Origin: a bacterium
GTDB lineage: Bacteria; Spirochaetota; JAHITG01
Reading direction: 5' to 3'
DNA: 6,141 bases
NCBI GenBank assembly: GCA_028711675.1
Contig: JAQTRT010000195.1
Coordinates: 1-6,141, forward strand
A program made the translations under genes and the position numbers. Under the pieces are notes generated by a model. The model searched no databases and was not told where the DNA came from. It saw nothing but the letters and a program-made list of their open reading frames with translations. Below are positions 1 to 6,141 of this stretch, piece after piece (the stretch's first letter is position 1; every line of letters starts with the position of its first letter).

Positions 1-1
1 G

Positions 2-265
2 GTACTGAAGCAGAGGATCCCCATCGAACACCGCATGGAATATGTGTTCGAGTTCGGACCCAACGAATTGATCAAGATGGTGGGATTGAACGAGGCGGAA
101 GGGAGCATCCATATTCGGCAGTTATTCGAGAACAAAAAACTGGTGCTCCAGAACAACAAGATAAAGATCACGGACCTGGAAGAACTGGAAAAACAGGTCT
201 CTTATTTTAAAAAAATGCAGGAAATGGAAAGGAAGCGTGAGCTGGCAGCCAAAAAACTTGTTTAA
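2..265 (+). CDS. Crp/Fnr-like transcriptional regulator, C-terminal end only (5' truncated by window edge)
   Basis: The frame is open from base 2 to the TAA at 263-265 and gives about 87 residues; an internal ATG lies at 35, but the gene clearly continues off the left edge. The visible part resembles the winged helix-turn-helix end of Crp/Fnr proteins: a first helix with ELIKMVGL, then a second helix ending in IRQLFENKKLV, then a wing strand, NKIKITDLEELEK. It ends in a highly charged, probably helical tail (KKMQEMERKRELAAKKLV) longer than in classic CRP. If the family is right, the missing N-terminus would be a cyclic-nucleotide-type sensor domain. The putative recognition helix, NEAEGSIHI, lacks the Arg-Glu...Arg pattern that contacts DNA in CRP, so its operator, or even DNA binding, is uncertain. 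The end overlaps the next gene by 29 nt, suggesting co-transcription. Another winged-helix family is possible. Confidence 0.6.
   Translation, partial: VLKQRIPIEHRMEYVFEFGPNELIKMVGLNEAEGSIHIRQLFENKKLVLQNNKIKITDLEELEKQVSYFKKMQEMERKRELAAKKLV
228..233 (+). promoter_or_regulatory. Shine-Dalgarno site for the AsmA-like gene
   Basis: AAAGGA lies 3 nt before the GTG at 237, inside the end of the regulator gene. The spacing is short but no ATG is available in this frame nearby, and the next in-frame candidate (TTG at 258) has no purine-rich site before it. The site supports GTG at 237 and coupling to translation of the upstream gene. Confidence 0.5.
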
Positions 266-2744
266 ATCCTTCCTCGTTCTCTCCTTTATCATCATCTTAA
301 TCCTGGTCCTCATCCTTGCCGGGGCGAGCCTTTACATCCGCAAGGTCTTCACGCAGGAAAAACTCTCAGCTATGGCAGAGAAATACAGCCGGCAGTATCT
401 GGCCCGGAAGATCATTTTTAAAGAGTTTAAATTCGATATTTTCCAGGGGATCGTCTTTAAGGATATCAGCGTCGGGAAGAATCCGGACCTGGACGGTTCC
501 GCCGAATTTACGGCCGGGAAACTGAGCTTGAGATATGATTTCAGACAGCTCTTGAAGTTCAAGATCTTCTTCAACCGCATCAGCCTGGAGAAACTTTCCC
601 TGGACCTGGAAGCGGCCACCCTGAACCGTGAGATTGGCTTTTACAGGGGGAAATTTTTTTCCACGAACCAGAACCGGACGAACGTCAAACAGCCGGCTTC
701 CGAAAAGAAGCTCGATATCAGGATTATAGAAATTTCCGATTCCAGGATCAGGTACCGGGGCCAGGAACTTTATATCCGGGATTTCTCTTTTCAAAAAGAT
801 AAAATAATGAAGATCAAGAATGAGTTCATCATCCTCTACCGGTCCCATGATATCAGCATCCAGGGCACGGCTTTTTTATATAAGAAGAGCATTTCCGTGA
901 ACCAGGAAGCGGAAATTCCGGATATGAAGCTGTCGCTTGACCTCAGGTCACGGTCCTCCAATTCCCGTCATTTTACATCCATCCTGCAAGTCAATCACCG
1001 TAACAGCGCTTATAGCCTTGAAACGCGCCATTCTCTGGAAAAGCAGGAGCTTCTCTTCCTCGATACAGTGATCCGGGATTTCCGGAATAACACGTTTTTT
1101 ATACCCAGGGCCGGGATCAATTTAAAGGACATGAACACATCCATTGACCTGAACTTCGATTTAAAACAGTTCGATAACGGGTATTTGGAACAATATCATC
1201 CGCTGGCACAGCCTTTGTTCAGCGCCGACCTGAAAGCCCGGCTGAACGCTACAGGGAATCTAAAAGATATCCGTTCCTTTCTCGTAAGCGGCGAAATCCG
1301 GGTCAGCCGTTTGTCCCTTCAGACAGGCACCAACCGGTTCGATTTCAGGAACACCGCTCTTCTGCTGAAGAAGAACAGGCTGACCGCGGAAAACGGTACC
1401 GTGGTCTTCAGGGACAACATTTACCGGTTCGGTCTTTCCCATGATGATATCCGGGACGGAAAAAAAGATGTGACCATCAGCCTTTCAGCGGAGAAAGTGG
1501 ATTACCCGCTCTCTTTTATACCCGTCCTTTATAAGTTCAAGTCTGCCGTGACATGGAATCCGGTCCGTAAAGTGATCGATATCCGGCGTTATGAGGCAGG
1601 CCTCTTCAAGGGCACAGTGAGCGGTATCGGCCAGGTGGGTTACAGCGGTCCGGTCAAAGTCCTGATTGATCTGCAGGCTGTGGGCTTTGATATGGAAGAG
1701 GTCAGGGCCGCTTTCCGGAACCAGATGCCAGTGACAGGCACGATGAACGGAAAAGCCAGCCTGAATCTGAGCGTTATTGATAAAAAGGCCGTTTTCAGCC
1801 AGCTGAGCGGTTCTGTTTCATCCCGTGTGAATTATAACGAGTTCAGGAATATTTCCGTGAAAGGCTCGTTCGGCCTGGAAAAGAATATCCTTTATCTCAG
1901 GAACGGTATTTGTGAATATAACAGGAACACATTCCCGTTCAGCGGCTCTATCCAGCTTGATGCCAGGACCCTTCAGTTGAGCAGCAGCGGGAAAGCAGGC
2001 CTGGACACTTTCCTTGACAGGACCGGCCGGGGGATGCTGGATTATGATCTGAACCTCAATCAGGACCTGAATGCCGGGAACGGCATGGACCTCAAGATCA
2101 GTTTTTCCACTCCTGAGGTATATTATGATTTTTATCCCTTGCGGAACGTGAGCGGTACCCTGACCGTTCATACCAATGCTCTCCGGAGCGATGTGACTGT
2201 CGCTGATTTCTACACGGGCCAGGTCAAGGCATCCGTGAAGGGCGATATCAAGGAACGGTTTTTCAGCCTGACGTCAAGCGGGGAGAGGATCAATATCAAA
2301 GACCTCAGCAGGAATTATCTGACCGGAACCATTACGGGCAGCATGAAATACAGCCTGGCCCTGAAGACAGCAGGGACGAACTTTTCGGCTGACCTGCAGC
2401 TGAACCTGTCCAAGGGCGAGGTCGCGGATACAGAGTACCAGAAACATGTCAGCGGCATCCTGGGCCTTGTGGAAATCAACGATGTGTTATATAAAGAGAT
2501 TATTGCGGATTTAAAGATTGATAATAGTTTTATCAATATCAACAAACTTGATGTCAATTGCCCGGACCAGGCCCAGATAAACAATGTTAAGGGTTATTAT
2601 CAGTATCGAACAAAAAAGAGGAATCTTTCTATGGATGTGAGAGTCCATGAAGAATTAATTAATAAAATTCCTCATGTGGCTTACCCTTTAATTAAACAGA
2701 AGGATGGCTGGTATCGTATGACTATCCCGTTAATTGATCCCTAA
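237..2744 (+). CDS. AsmA-like membrane-anchored periplasmic protein
   Basis: This 835-residue protein starts at GTG 237. Residues 12-34 form one strong hydrophobic segment with a short basic stretch before it, which predicts an inner-membrane anchor with the bulk outside the cytoplasm. Residues about 36-125 match the layout of the AsmA N-terminal module: a helix (KLSAMAEKYSRQYLARK), then IIFKEFKFDIFQGIVFKDISV, then a strand leading to residues such as LSLRYDFRQLLKFKIFFNRI and LEKLSLDLE. The rest alternates short beta strands with polar turns and has no enzyme motif or cysteine cluster, as expected for the long beta-groove of the AsmA/TamB/YhdP group. Known members are tied to outer-membrane integrity, and several to phospholipid transfer between membranes; that role here is inferred. 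It overlaps the upstream regulator gene by 29 nt. The last 220 nt are distinctly AT-richer, at about 35% GC. A more specific subfamily cannot be assigned. Confidence 0.75.
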   Translation: MSWQPKNLFKSFLVLSFIIILILVLILAGASLYIRKVFTQEKLSAMAEKYSRQYLARKIIFKEFKFDIFQGIVFKDISVGKNPDLDGSAEFTAGKLSLRYDFRQLLKFKIFFNRISLEKLSLDLEAATLNREIGFYRGKFFSTNQNRTNVKQPASEKKLDIRIIEISDSRIRYRGQELYIRDFSFQKDKIMKIKNEFIILYRSHDISIQGTAFLYKKSISVNQEAEIPDMKLSLDLRSRSSNSRHFTSILQVNHRNSAYSLETRHSLEKQELLFLDTVIRDFRNNTFFIPRAGINLKDMNTSIDLNFDLKQFDNGYLEQYHPLAQPLFSADLKARLNATGNLKDIRSFLVSGEIRVSRLSLQTGTNRFDFRNTALLLKKNRLTAENGTVVFRDNIYRFGLSHDDIRDGKKDVTISLSAEKVDYPLSFIPVLYKFKSAVTWNPVRKVIDIRRYEAGLFKGTVSGIGQVGYSGPVKVLIDLQAVGFDMEEVRAAFRNQMPVTGTMNGKASLNLSVIDKKAVFSQLSGSVSSRVNYNEFRNISVKGSFGLEKNILYLRNGICEYNRNTFPFSGSIQLDARTLQLSSSGKAGLDTFLDRTGRGMLDYDLNLNQDLNAGNGMDLKISFSTPEVYYDFYPLRNVSGTLTVHTNALRSDVTVADFYTGQVKASVKGDIKERFFSLTSSGERINIKDLSRNYLTGTITGSMKYSLALKTAGTNFSADLQLNLSKGEVADTEYQKHVSGILGLVEINDVLYKEIIADLKIDNSFININKLDVNCPDQAQINNVKGYYQYRTKKRNLSMDVRVHEELINKIPHVAYPLIKQKDGWYRMTIPLIDP

Positions 2745-2814
2745 ATCAGGGCCGGTTCGCTGTTTTAATGAGAGAGGTTATTTTTCTTCTGTCCCTTCAT
2801 CAGAATATTTGTTT
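2745..2814. other. Convergent intergenic gap without a clear terminator
   Basis: Seventy bases separate the TAA of the AsmA-like gene from the TGA of the ATPase subunit C gene on the other strand. The only inverted repeat I see is CCCT (2739-2742) with AGGG (2748-2751), which spans the AsmA stop codon and has no following T run. No Rho-independent terminator is evident for either strand, so termination may be Rho-dependent or lie further on, inside the opposing gene. Confidence 0.5.
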
Positions 2815-3852
2815 TCAGATCAAATTGTAATATTTCAGGTTCAGGATCGAGACCAGGTTCCGTATCTCGATCTCTTTCATCAGGAAGTAAACGATGATGA
2901 TGCCGATGGTGAAAGGGTAGTGGCCCAGCGTATTGGTCATTTGGATGCTGATGACCTGGTTCAGAAGGTCCGTGATCAGCATCATCTTGTCTTTCAGGTT
3001 CAACTCGGTCACCATCTTCTGGTTCAGGTCTTTCAGGATATAAGGGGGAATATTGTAGAAGATATCGAACAGCTCGAAGGAAAATTTTTCCTTGACAAAT
3101 ATCTCTTCAGCCAGTATGTCCCGTTTTTCGGTCTGGCCGAACGGAATAAGGTAACCAAGTACGGTGCTGTAGTCCAGGTTGTAATAGTTCTTGAACCGGA
3201 AAAGCAGGGAAAAATTCGTGAGGTCCGCCTCCAGGCCGTAGAATTTTTTCACGATATCGGCATCGCGCTTGTTGAGCAGTGTCAAGTTATCGAAGATCTG
3301 CTGAAAACTGAACCGGTCCAGGGCCGCTTCGACCGAGAAGAGGGAACCGGTGTTCTCGAACTCGGATTTATTCGCCAGAAGGATATTATAATACGGTGTC
3401 TGTTTCATCAGGTCCAGTACCTGCTCGTACGATTCCGCTGAATATATCTCAAGGCAGGGAATATCATTGATGATCTTTTTCTTGTAAATGTAATCGAGCA
3501 GGGTTTCGTCCTTTCTGTGCCAGATCCTGAGCAGGTTCTTCAGGTTCTGGACCTCCTGGCGCTGGAGGAGTATTTTTATGAATTTTTTTATGGAATCCTC
3601 GTTCTCCCAACGGATGATCTTCCTGTAGATATCGAGCAGGCCGATGAAAAAGCAGTTCTCAACATTCAGGATGGAGCTGTCCAGCTCTATCTTTTCACGG
3701 GGGATATACTCTTTTTCTATCAGGATATTGATCAGGTCCTGGTACCGGGAGTCCTTGCGGAAAGCTTCAAGCTCGTCTTCCGTGAATATCTGCCCGATCC
3801 GGCTCCGGATTTTCGCATTGATAAAAGCGTATTGGGAAAGGTCTTTGAACAT
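2815..3852 (-). CDS. ntpC: V/A-type ATPase subunit C (subunit d / AC39 family)
   Basis: With the ATG at 3850-3852 the product is 345 residues, the usual size for bacterial and archaeal V/A-ATPase subunit C. This subunit sits on the membrane K ring as a collar and holds the central stalk (D, F), coupling ATP turnover to ion movement; it has no catalytic site. The evidence is family resemblance. The N-terminus, MFKDLSQYAFINAKIRSRIG, is the typical opening in which the first helix is followed by short helical repeats. The C-terminus, HYPFTIGIIIVYFLMKEIEI followed by RNLVSILNLKYYNL, is close to the PF-x-I...Y-x-x-x-KE-x-E-x-RNL signature that ends AC39 proteins. A longer frame runs up to 3903, but its 17 extra residues fall inside the upstream gene. 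The chosen start has a weak purine site (AAAGAG, 7 nt away) and lies 1 nt after the preceding stop. It is the last gene of the run; the subunit genes that normally adjoin it are not here. Confidence 0.82.
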   Translation of the reverse strand: MFKDLSQYAFINAKIRSRIGQIFTEDELEAFRKDSRYQDLINILIEKEYIPREKIELDSSILNVENCFFIGLLDIYRKIIRWENEDSIKKFIKILLQRQEVQNLKNLLRIWHRKDETLLDYIYKKKIINDIPCLEIYSAESYEQVLDLMKQTPYYNILLANKSEFENTGSLFSVEAALDRFSFQQIFDNLTLLNKRDADIVKKFYGLEADLTNFSLLFRFKNYYNLDYSTVLGYLIPFGQTEKRDILAEEIFVKEKFSFELFDIFYNIPPYILKDLNQKMVTELNLKDKMMLITDLLNQVISIQMTNTLGHYPFTIGIIIVYFLMKEIEIRNLVSILNLKYYNLI

Positions 3853-3853
3853 T

Positions 3854-4165
3854 TTATTTCTCTTTAAAAATATATCTGCTGATGATCTTAGCCGCGGTAT
3901 CATCTATTTTCTTTTCCGGAATCTTGAACTCCTGCATGGCTTCCACCTGTTTCAACTGTTCCTTCTCTGTATCCCTGATCTCTTTTACCGTGCGTTTGAT
4001 CAGGTCCTCGGACTCCTTCTGGCCTTCCTGTATGGTTTGATTGATGGATTCAACGGCCTGGTTGTCAACGGTCTTCTTGATCTCTTCGGCCCTGGACCGT
4101 ATGGACGCAATATCGTTCCTGAGATCGGTCTCTTTCTTCAGTATCTCATCGATCATCTGTTTCAT
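3854..4165 (-). CDS. Coiled-coil protein, probable V/A-type ATPase peripheral-stalk subunit (G/H type)
   Basis: The 103-residue product is almost entirely charged and helical, has no membrane segment and no cysteine, and carries an extended coiled coil over residues about 1-75 rich in E, K, Q and I. A short C-terminal piece (KKIDDTAAKIISRYIF) resembles the end of the small stalk subunit called G, H or NtpF, about 100 residues long, which pairs with subunit E to form the stator filament of V/A ATPases. Sequence alone would only say coiled coil; the assignment rests on size, composition, the C-terminal pattern and its place directly before subunit C. The start is set by a strong ribosome site (AAAGGAG, 6 nt before the ATG at 4163-4165). 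A second ATG three codons on is less well placed. The gene overlaps the end of metW by 20 nt and ends 1 nt before the subunit C gene. The paired subunit E gene is not in the window. Confidence 0.65.
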   Translation of the reverse strand: MKQMIDEILKKETDLRNDIASIRSRAEEIKKTVDNQAVESINQTIQEGQKESEDLIKRTVKEIRDTEKEQLKQVEAMQEFKIPEKKIDDTAAKIISRYIFKEK

Positions 4166-4808
4166 GTTCGGCTCCTTTAAAATACCTTTTTCCCTTTTTT
4201 TCCTGATGCCTGGTGTTGAGGAATATGCCTACATTGGAGAACAGGTTAGGCCAGACCGGCATGGAAACGGCCTTTCCGTTGATATTCTTCAGGAATATTT
4301 TTTTTACGATCCGTATCCGGAATTTACGGCAGAATTCATAAAAATCCCTGATGGTCAGGTTGTGGATATCCGGGGTATCATACCAGTTATACGGGAGGTA
4401 TCTGGTCCGGGGCATCTTGCCTTTAAAGAGCAGGTTGAACCGGATGCCGAAATACCCGAAGTTGGGAATGCTCACGATGCATTTCTTGCCCACTCTCAGC
4501 ATCTCGTTAATGACCAGGAATGGTTTCTTGATGGCCTGGAGGGTTTGGCTCAGGATCACGTAATCGAAGGATTTATCGTGGTAATCCTCCAGCCCTTTGT
4601 CCATATCGCCGTGAAAAACCGGGATGCCTTTCTCCAGGCATTTGATGATCCTGTCCTCGGATATCTCGATGCCGTAGGGGATGACGTTCTTGGTCCTTTT
4701 CAGCATGTCGAGCAGCAGCCCGTCCCCGCATCCCAGGTCCAGTACTTTCGTGCCGGGTTCAATGAAACGGGCAATGATATTCAGGTCCTGTCTTATGATC
4801 TGCAGCAT
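4146..4808 (-). CDS. metW: MetW, methionine biosynthesis protein (methyltransferase fold)
   Basis: The 220-residue protein has a class I SAM-dependent methyltransferase fold: motif I VLDLGCGDG at residues 22-30, the acidic strand end GIEIS at 46-50, GDMDKGL at 67-73 and FDYVILSQTLQA at 81-92. The last, with SIPNFGYF (113-120), PYNWYDTPDIH (139-149) and VWPNLF (185-190), is specific to MetW rather than to general methyltransferases. MetW is the regular partner of MetX; in pseudomonads it has been reported to be needed together with MetX for homoserine acylation, and no methyl acceptor is firmly established. The start ATG at 4806-4808 lies 1 nt after the metX stop, with GAGAG-type purines just upstream. 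After about residue 200 the protein has a polar, basic tail (QEKKGKRYFKG...) that looks unconserved, contains the ribosome site of the next gene and overlaps that gene by 20 nt. Confidence 0.92.
   Translation of the reverse strand: MLQIIRQDLNIIARFIEPGTKVLDLGCGDGLLLDMLKRTKNVIPYGIEISEDRIIKCLEKGIPVFHGDMDKGLEDYHDKSFDYVILSQTLQAIKKPFLVINEMLRVGKKCIVSIPNFGYFGIRFNLLFKGKMPRTRYLPYNWYDTPDIHNLTIRDFYEFCRKFRIRIVKKIFLKNINGKAVSMPVWPNLFSNVGIFLNTRHQEKKGKRYFKGAEHETDDR
4172..4178 (-). promoter_or_regulatory. Strong Shine-Dalgarno site for the stalk-subunit gene, inside metW
   Basis: On the minus strand AAAGGAG lies 6 nt before the ATG at 4165. It is encoded within the metW codons for Lys211-Gly212 and the base before them, so the tail of metW doubles as the ribosome site of the next gene. 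It is the best ribosome site in the operon and fixes the start of the stalk-subunit gene. Confidence 0.75.
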
Positions 4809-4809
4809 T

Positions 4810-5949
4810 TTATATCTCTCTCAATAGATGATCCAGAAATTTTTTTATAACATTGGTCTGTACGGCCGATTCCAGCAGGAACGAATCATGGCCGTACGAC
4901 GACCTGATCTCTACGTAGGAAACGTCCTTGTAATTGTTCTGTAAGGCGTTCACGATCTCCCGGGAGGCGGAAGAAGGGAAGAGCCAGTCCGATGTGAAGG
5001 AAATGGCCAGGTACTTGGCCTTCGCGTTCCTGAACGCATGGTCCAGGCTACGGTAGCCCCTGGATATGTCGAAATAATCCATGGCTTTCGTTATGTACAG
5101 GTAGGAGTTGGGATCGAACCGTTTCACGAAACTGTCGCCCTGGTAATGGAGATAGCTCTCCACCTGGAAATCGGTCAGGAAACGGTAGCTGAATTTCTCC
5201 TTGTTCTGGAGCCTCCGGCCGAACTTTTTGTGCATGGATTCTTCGCTCAGATATGTGATGTGGCCGATCATGCGTGCCACGGCCAGTCCTTTGGCCGGTT
5301 TCCTGGCTGAGTGATAGTACTGCCCCTGCTGCCAGTTCGGGTCCGAGATAATGGCCTGGCGGCCTACTTCGTCGAAAGCAATGGCCTGGGCTGAGAGATA
5401 AGGCGCCGTGGCAATAGGGATGGCGGACCGGACCATATCCGGGTAGGAAAGCGTCCACTGAAGGACCTGCATCCCGCCCATGGACCCGCCTGACAGGGAG
5501 AAAAGCTTTTTAATGCCCAGATGATCGATAAGATGCTTCTGCGCCTGTACCATATCGCTGATCGTGATGACCGGGAAACGGAGGGCGTACGGTTTTTTCG
5601 TGCGCGGATCGATGCTCTCCGGTCCGGTCGAGCCCATGCATCCGCCGATCACGTTGGAACAGATGACGAAGAATTTCCTCGTGTCAAAGGCCTTACCCGG
5701 TCCTATCATGGTATCCCACCAGCCGGGTTTCCTGTCATGGGAAGAATGGCGTCCGGCCGCATGAGCATCGCCGGAAAGGGCATGGAGGATAAGGATGGCA
5801 TTGGACCTGTCTGTATTCAGCTCCCCGTACGTTTCATAAGCCAGTGTGATGGGTCCCAGTCTCTTGCCGCTCTCCAGTCTCATGCCGTTCGGCGGAGCAG
5901 CAAAGGTGTAATACTGCGTCTTTACAAGTCCAGCGGAGCTTTTTCGCAT
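4810..5949 (-). CDS. metX: Homoserine O-acyltransferase MetX (probable O-acetyltransferase)
   Basis: MetX is a cytoplasmic alpha/beta-hydrolase-fold enzyme that transfers an acyl group to the hydroxyl of L-homoserine, the first committed step to methionine. From the ATG at 5947-5949 it has 379 residues, the normal family length. Visible landmarks are LHALSGDAH (55-63), CSNVIGGCMGSTGPESIDP (97-115), the nucleophile elbow SGGSMGGMQ with Ser156, the acid in SDWLFP (Asp321) and the base in YGHDSF (His354). The Asp-His spacing of 33 equals that of the Haemophilus enzyme as I recall it. Acetyl- versus succinyl-CoA preference cannot be read reliably; MetX proteins paired with MetW include both kinds. 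The frame remains open upstream, with another ATG at 6033, but those 28 residues do not look like MetX, whereas family alignment begins near VKTQYYTF at residue 9. No good ribosome site precedes either ATG. It is the first gene of the metX-metW-ATPase run. Confidence 0.93.
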   Translation of the reverse strand: MRKSSAGLVKTQYYTFAAPPNGMRLESGKRLGPITLAYETYGELNTDRSNAILILHALSGDAHAAGRHSSHDRKPGWWDTMIGPGKAFDTRKFFVICSNVIGGCMGSTGPESIDPRTKKPYALRFPVITISDMVQAQKHLIDHLGIKKLFSLSGGSMGGMQVLQWTLSYPDMVRSAIPIATAPYLSAQAIAFDEVGRQAIISDPNWQQGQYYHSARKPAKGLAVARMIGHITYLSEESMHKKFGRRLQNKEKFSYRFLTDFQVESYLHYQGDSFVKRFDPNSYLYITKAMDYFDISRGYRSLDHAFRNAKAKYLAISFTSDWLFPSSASREIVNALQNNYKDVSYVEIRSSYGHDSFLLESAVQTNVIKKFLDHLLREI

Positions 5950-5957
5950 AATATGGA

Positions 5958-5985
5958 ATTTTAACTGATTAAAATCGTTTTTCAA
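5958..5985 (-). promoter_or_regulatory. Candidate sigma70-type promoter for the metX operon
   Basis: On the minus strand, TTGAAA (5980-5985) and TAAAAT (5958-5963) are separated by 16 nt in an AT-rich stretch directly before metX. The expected start of transcription falls near 5951, only about 2 nt before the metX ATG, so the message would be nearly leaderless; this agrees with the absence of a ribosome site there. AT-rich DNA produces such matches by chance, so this is tentative. No SAM riboswitch or Met-repressor-like operator was recognised between 5950 and 6019. Confidence 0.3.
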
Positions 5986-6019
5986 TATAAATTTTTTCAA
6001 CAGGCACGGGGAAATACCC

Positions 6020-6141
6020 TTACCACCGGTCATGGAATTTCCGGATAAGGAGCTTCCATTTGCAATTATTGATAAAATCGATATTATAAGTGTTATTCCA
6101 GTACTGGCTTTCGCAGGCAGCAGGCAGATTGGGAAAATAAA
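6020..6141 (-). CDS. Unidentified protein, C-terminal 39 residues only (truncated by window edge)
   Basis: A frame enters from the right edge on the minus strand and ends at TAA 6020-6022, 70 nt before the metX ATG. The visible tail, ending in CKWKLLIRKFHDRW, is aromatic and basic and looks like a real protein C-terminus, but I cannot assign a family. It is not the end of MetY, a common neighbour of metX. The frame that continues metX upstream is also open here and reads as a less protein-like, hydrophobic and serine-rich string, so the choice between the two is a judgement. If this gene is real, it lies just upstream of metX in the same direction. Confidence 0.4.
   Translation of the reverse strand, partial: YFPNLPAACESQYWNNTYNIDFINNCKWKLLIRKFHDRW

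Noticed and set aside
646..660. G5-A3-T7 run inside the AsmA-like gene as a phase-variation or frameshift site
   Set aside because: The frame stays open with AsmA-like sequence on both sides. A single T7 tract without a slippery heptamer in phase or a nearby stop-frame arrangement is weak evidence.
2739..2751. CCCT/AGGG hairpin as a terminator for the AsmA-like gene
   Set aside because: The stem is only 4 bp, overlaps the stop codon and is not followed by a T run.
2734..3441. A 235-codon open frame on the + strand opposite the ATPase subunit C gene
   Set aside because: Its translation is a Q/V/H/D-rich string with no recognisable domain, as expected from reading opposite a real gene. The minus strand carries a clear AC39-family protein over the same bases.
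4041..4850. A 269-codon open frame on the + strand opposite metW and the stalk-subunit gene
   Set aside because: It covers two well supported minus-strand genes, has no family resemblance, and is explained by low stop density on the opposite strand.
5950..6019. SAM riboswitch or Met operator upstream of metX
   Set aside because: The gap is only about 70 nt, AT-rich, and shows no four-way-junction pattern, anti-terminator pair or tandem operator boxes.
1..6141. A new defence, mobile or CRISPR-type system
   Set aside because: No direct-repeat array, transposase, recombinase, nuclease motif or toxin-antitoxin pair is seen. All long genes fit known housekeeping families.

Overview
The window comes from a diderm (Gram-negative-type) bacterium. 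It carries an AsmA-like envelope protein, two subunits of a V/A-type rotary ATPase and the MetX-MetW methionine pair. That combination fits a spirochaete-like lineage or one of the uncultured diderm candidate phyla better than a typical proteobacterium, but the taxon cannot be fixed from these 6.1 kb. GC is mid-range (about 55% in sampled parts of the coding sequence), with AT-rich stretches near 2520-2744 and to the right of about 5950. I see no rRNA, tRNA, CRISPR array, insertion sequence or phage gene.

Left half, + strand: the 3' end of a probable Crp/Fnr-type regulator (2-265) overlaps by 29 nt the GTG start of an 835-residue AsmA-like protein (237-2744). The latter has one N-terminal membrane anchor and a long beta-rich domain expected in the periplasm. 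The two look translationally coupled.

Right half, - strand, read right to left: the tail of an unidentified gene (6020-6141), then a tight four-gene run. This is metX (4810-5949), metW (4146-4808), a 103-residue coiled-coil protein that looks like a V/A-ATPase peripheral-stalk subunit of the G/H type (3854-4165), and V/A-ATPase subunit C/d (2815-3852). Junctions are 1 nt, a 20-nt overlap, and 1 nt, so all four are probably one transcript. It runs convergently into the AsmA-like gene across a 70-nt gap with no convincing terminator.

MetX activates homoserine by O-acylation and MetW is its usual genetic partner, so the first half of the operon feeds methionine synthesis. The second half supplies two structural pieces of a rotary ATPase: a stator filament and the collar linking the rotor stalk to the membrane ring. 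The catalytic and membrane subunits (A, B, D, E, F, I, K) are absent here and must lie elsewhere if the enzyme is complete. This split, metX-metW followed by G/H and C only, is the most unusual thing in the window. Otherwise the content is ordinary housekeeping, and I found no convincing new defence or mobile system.
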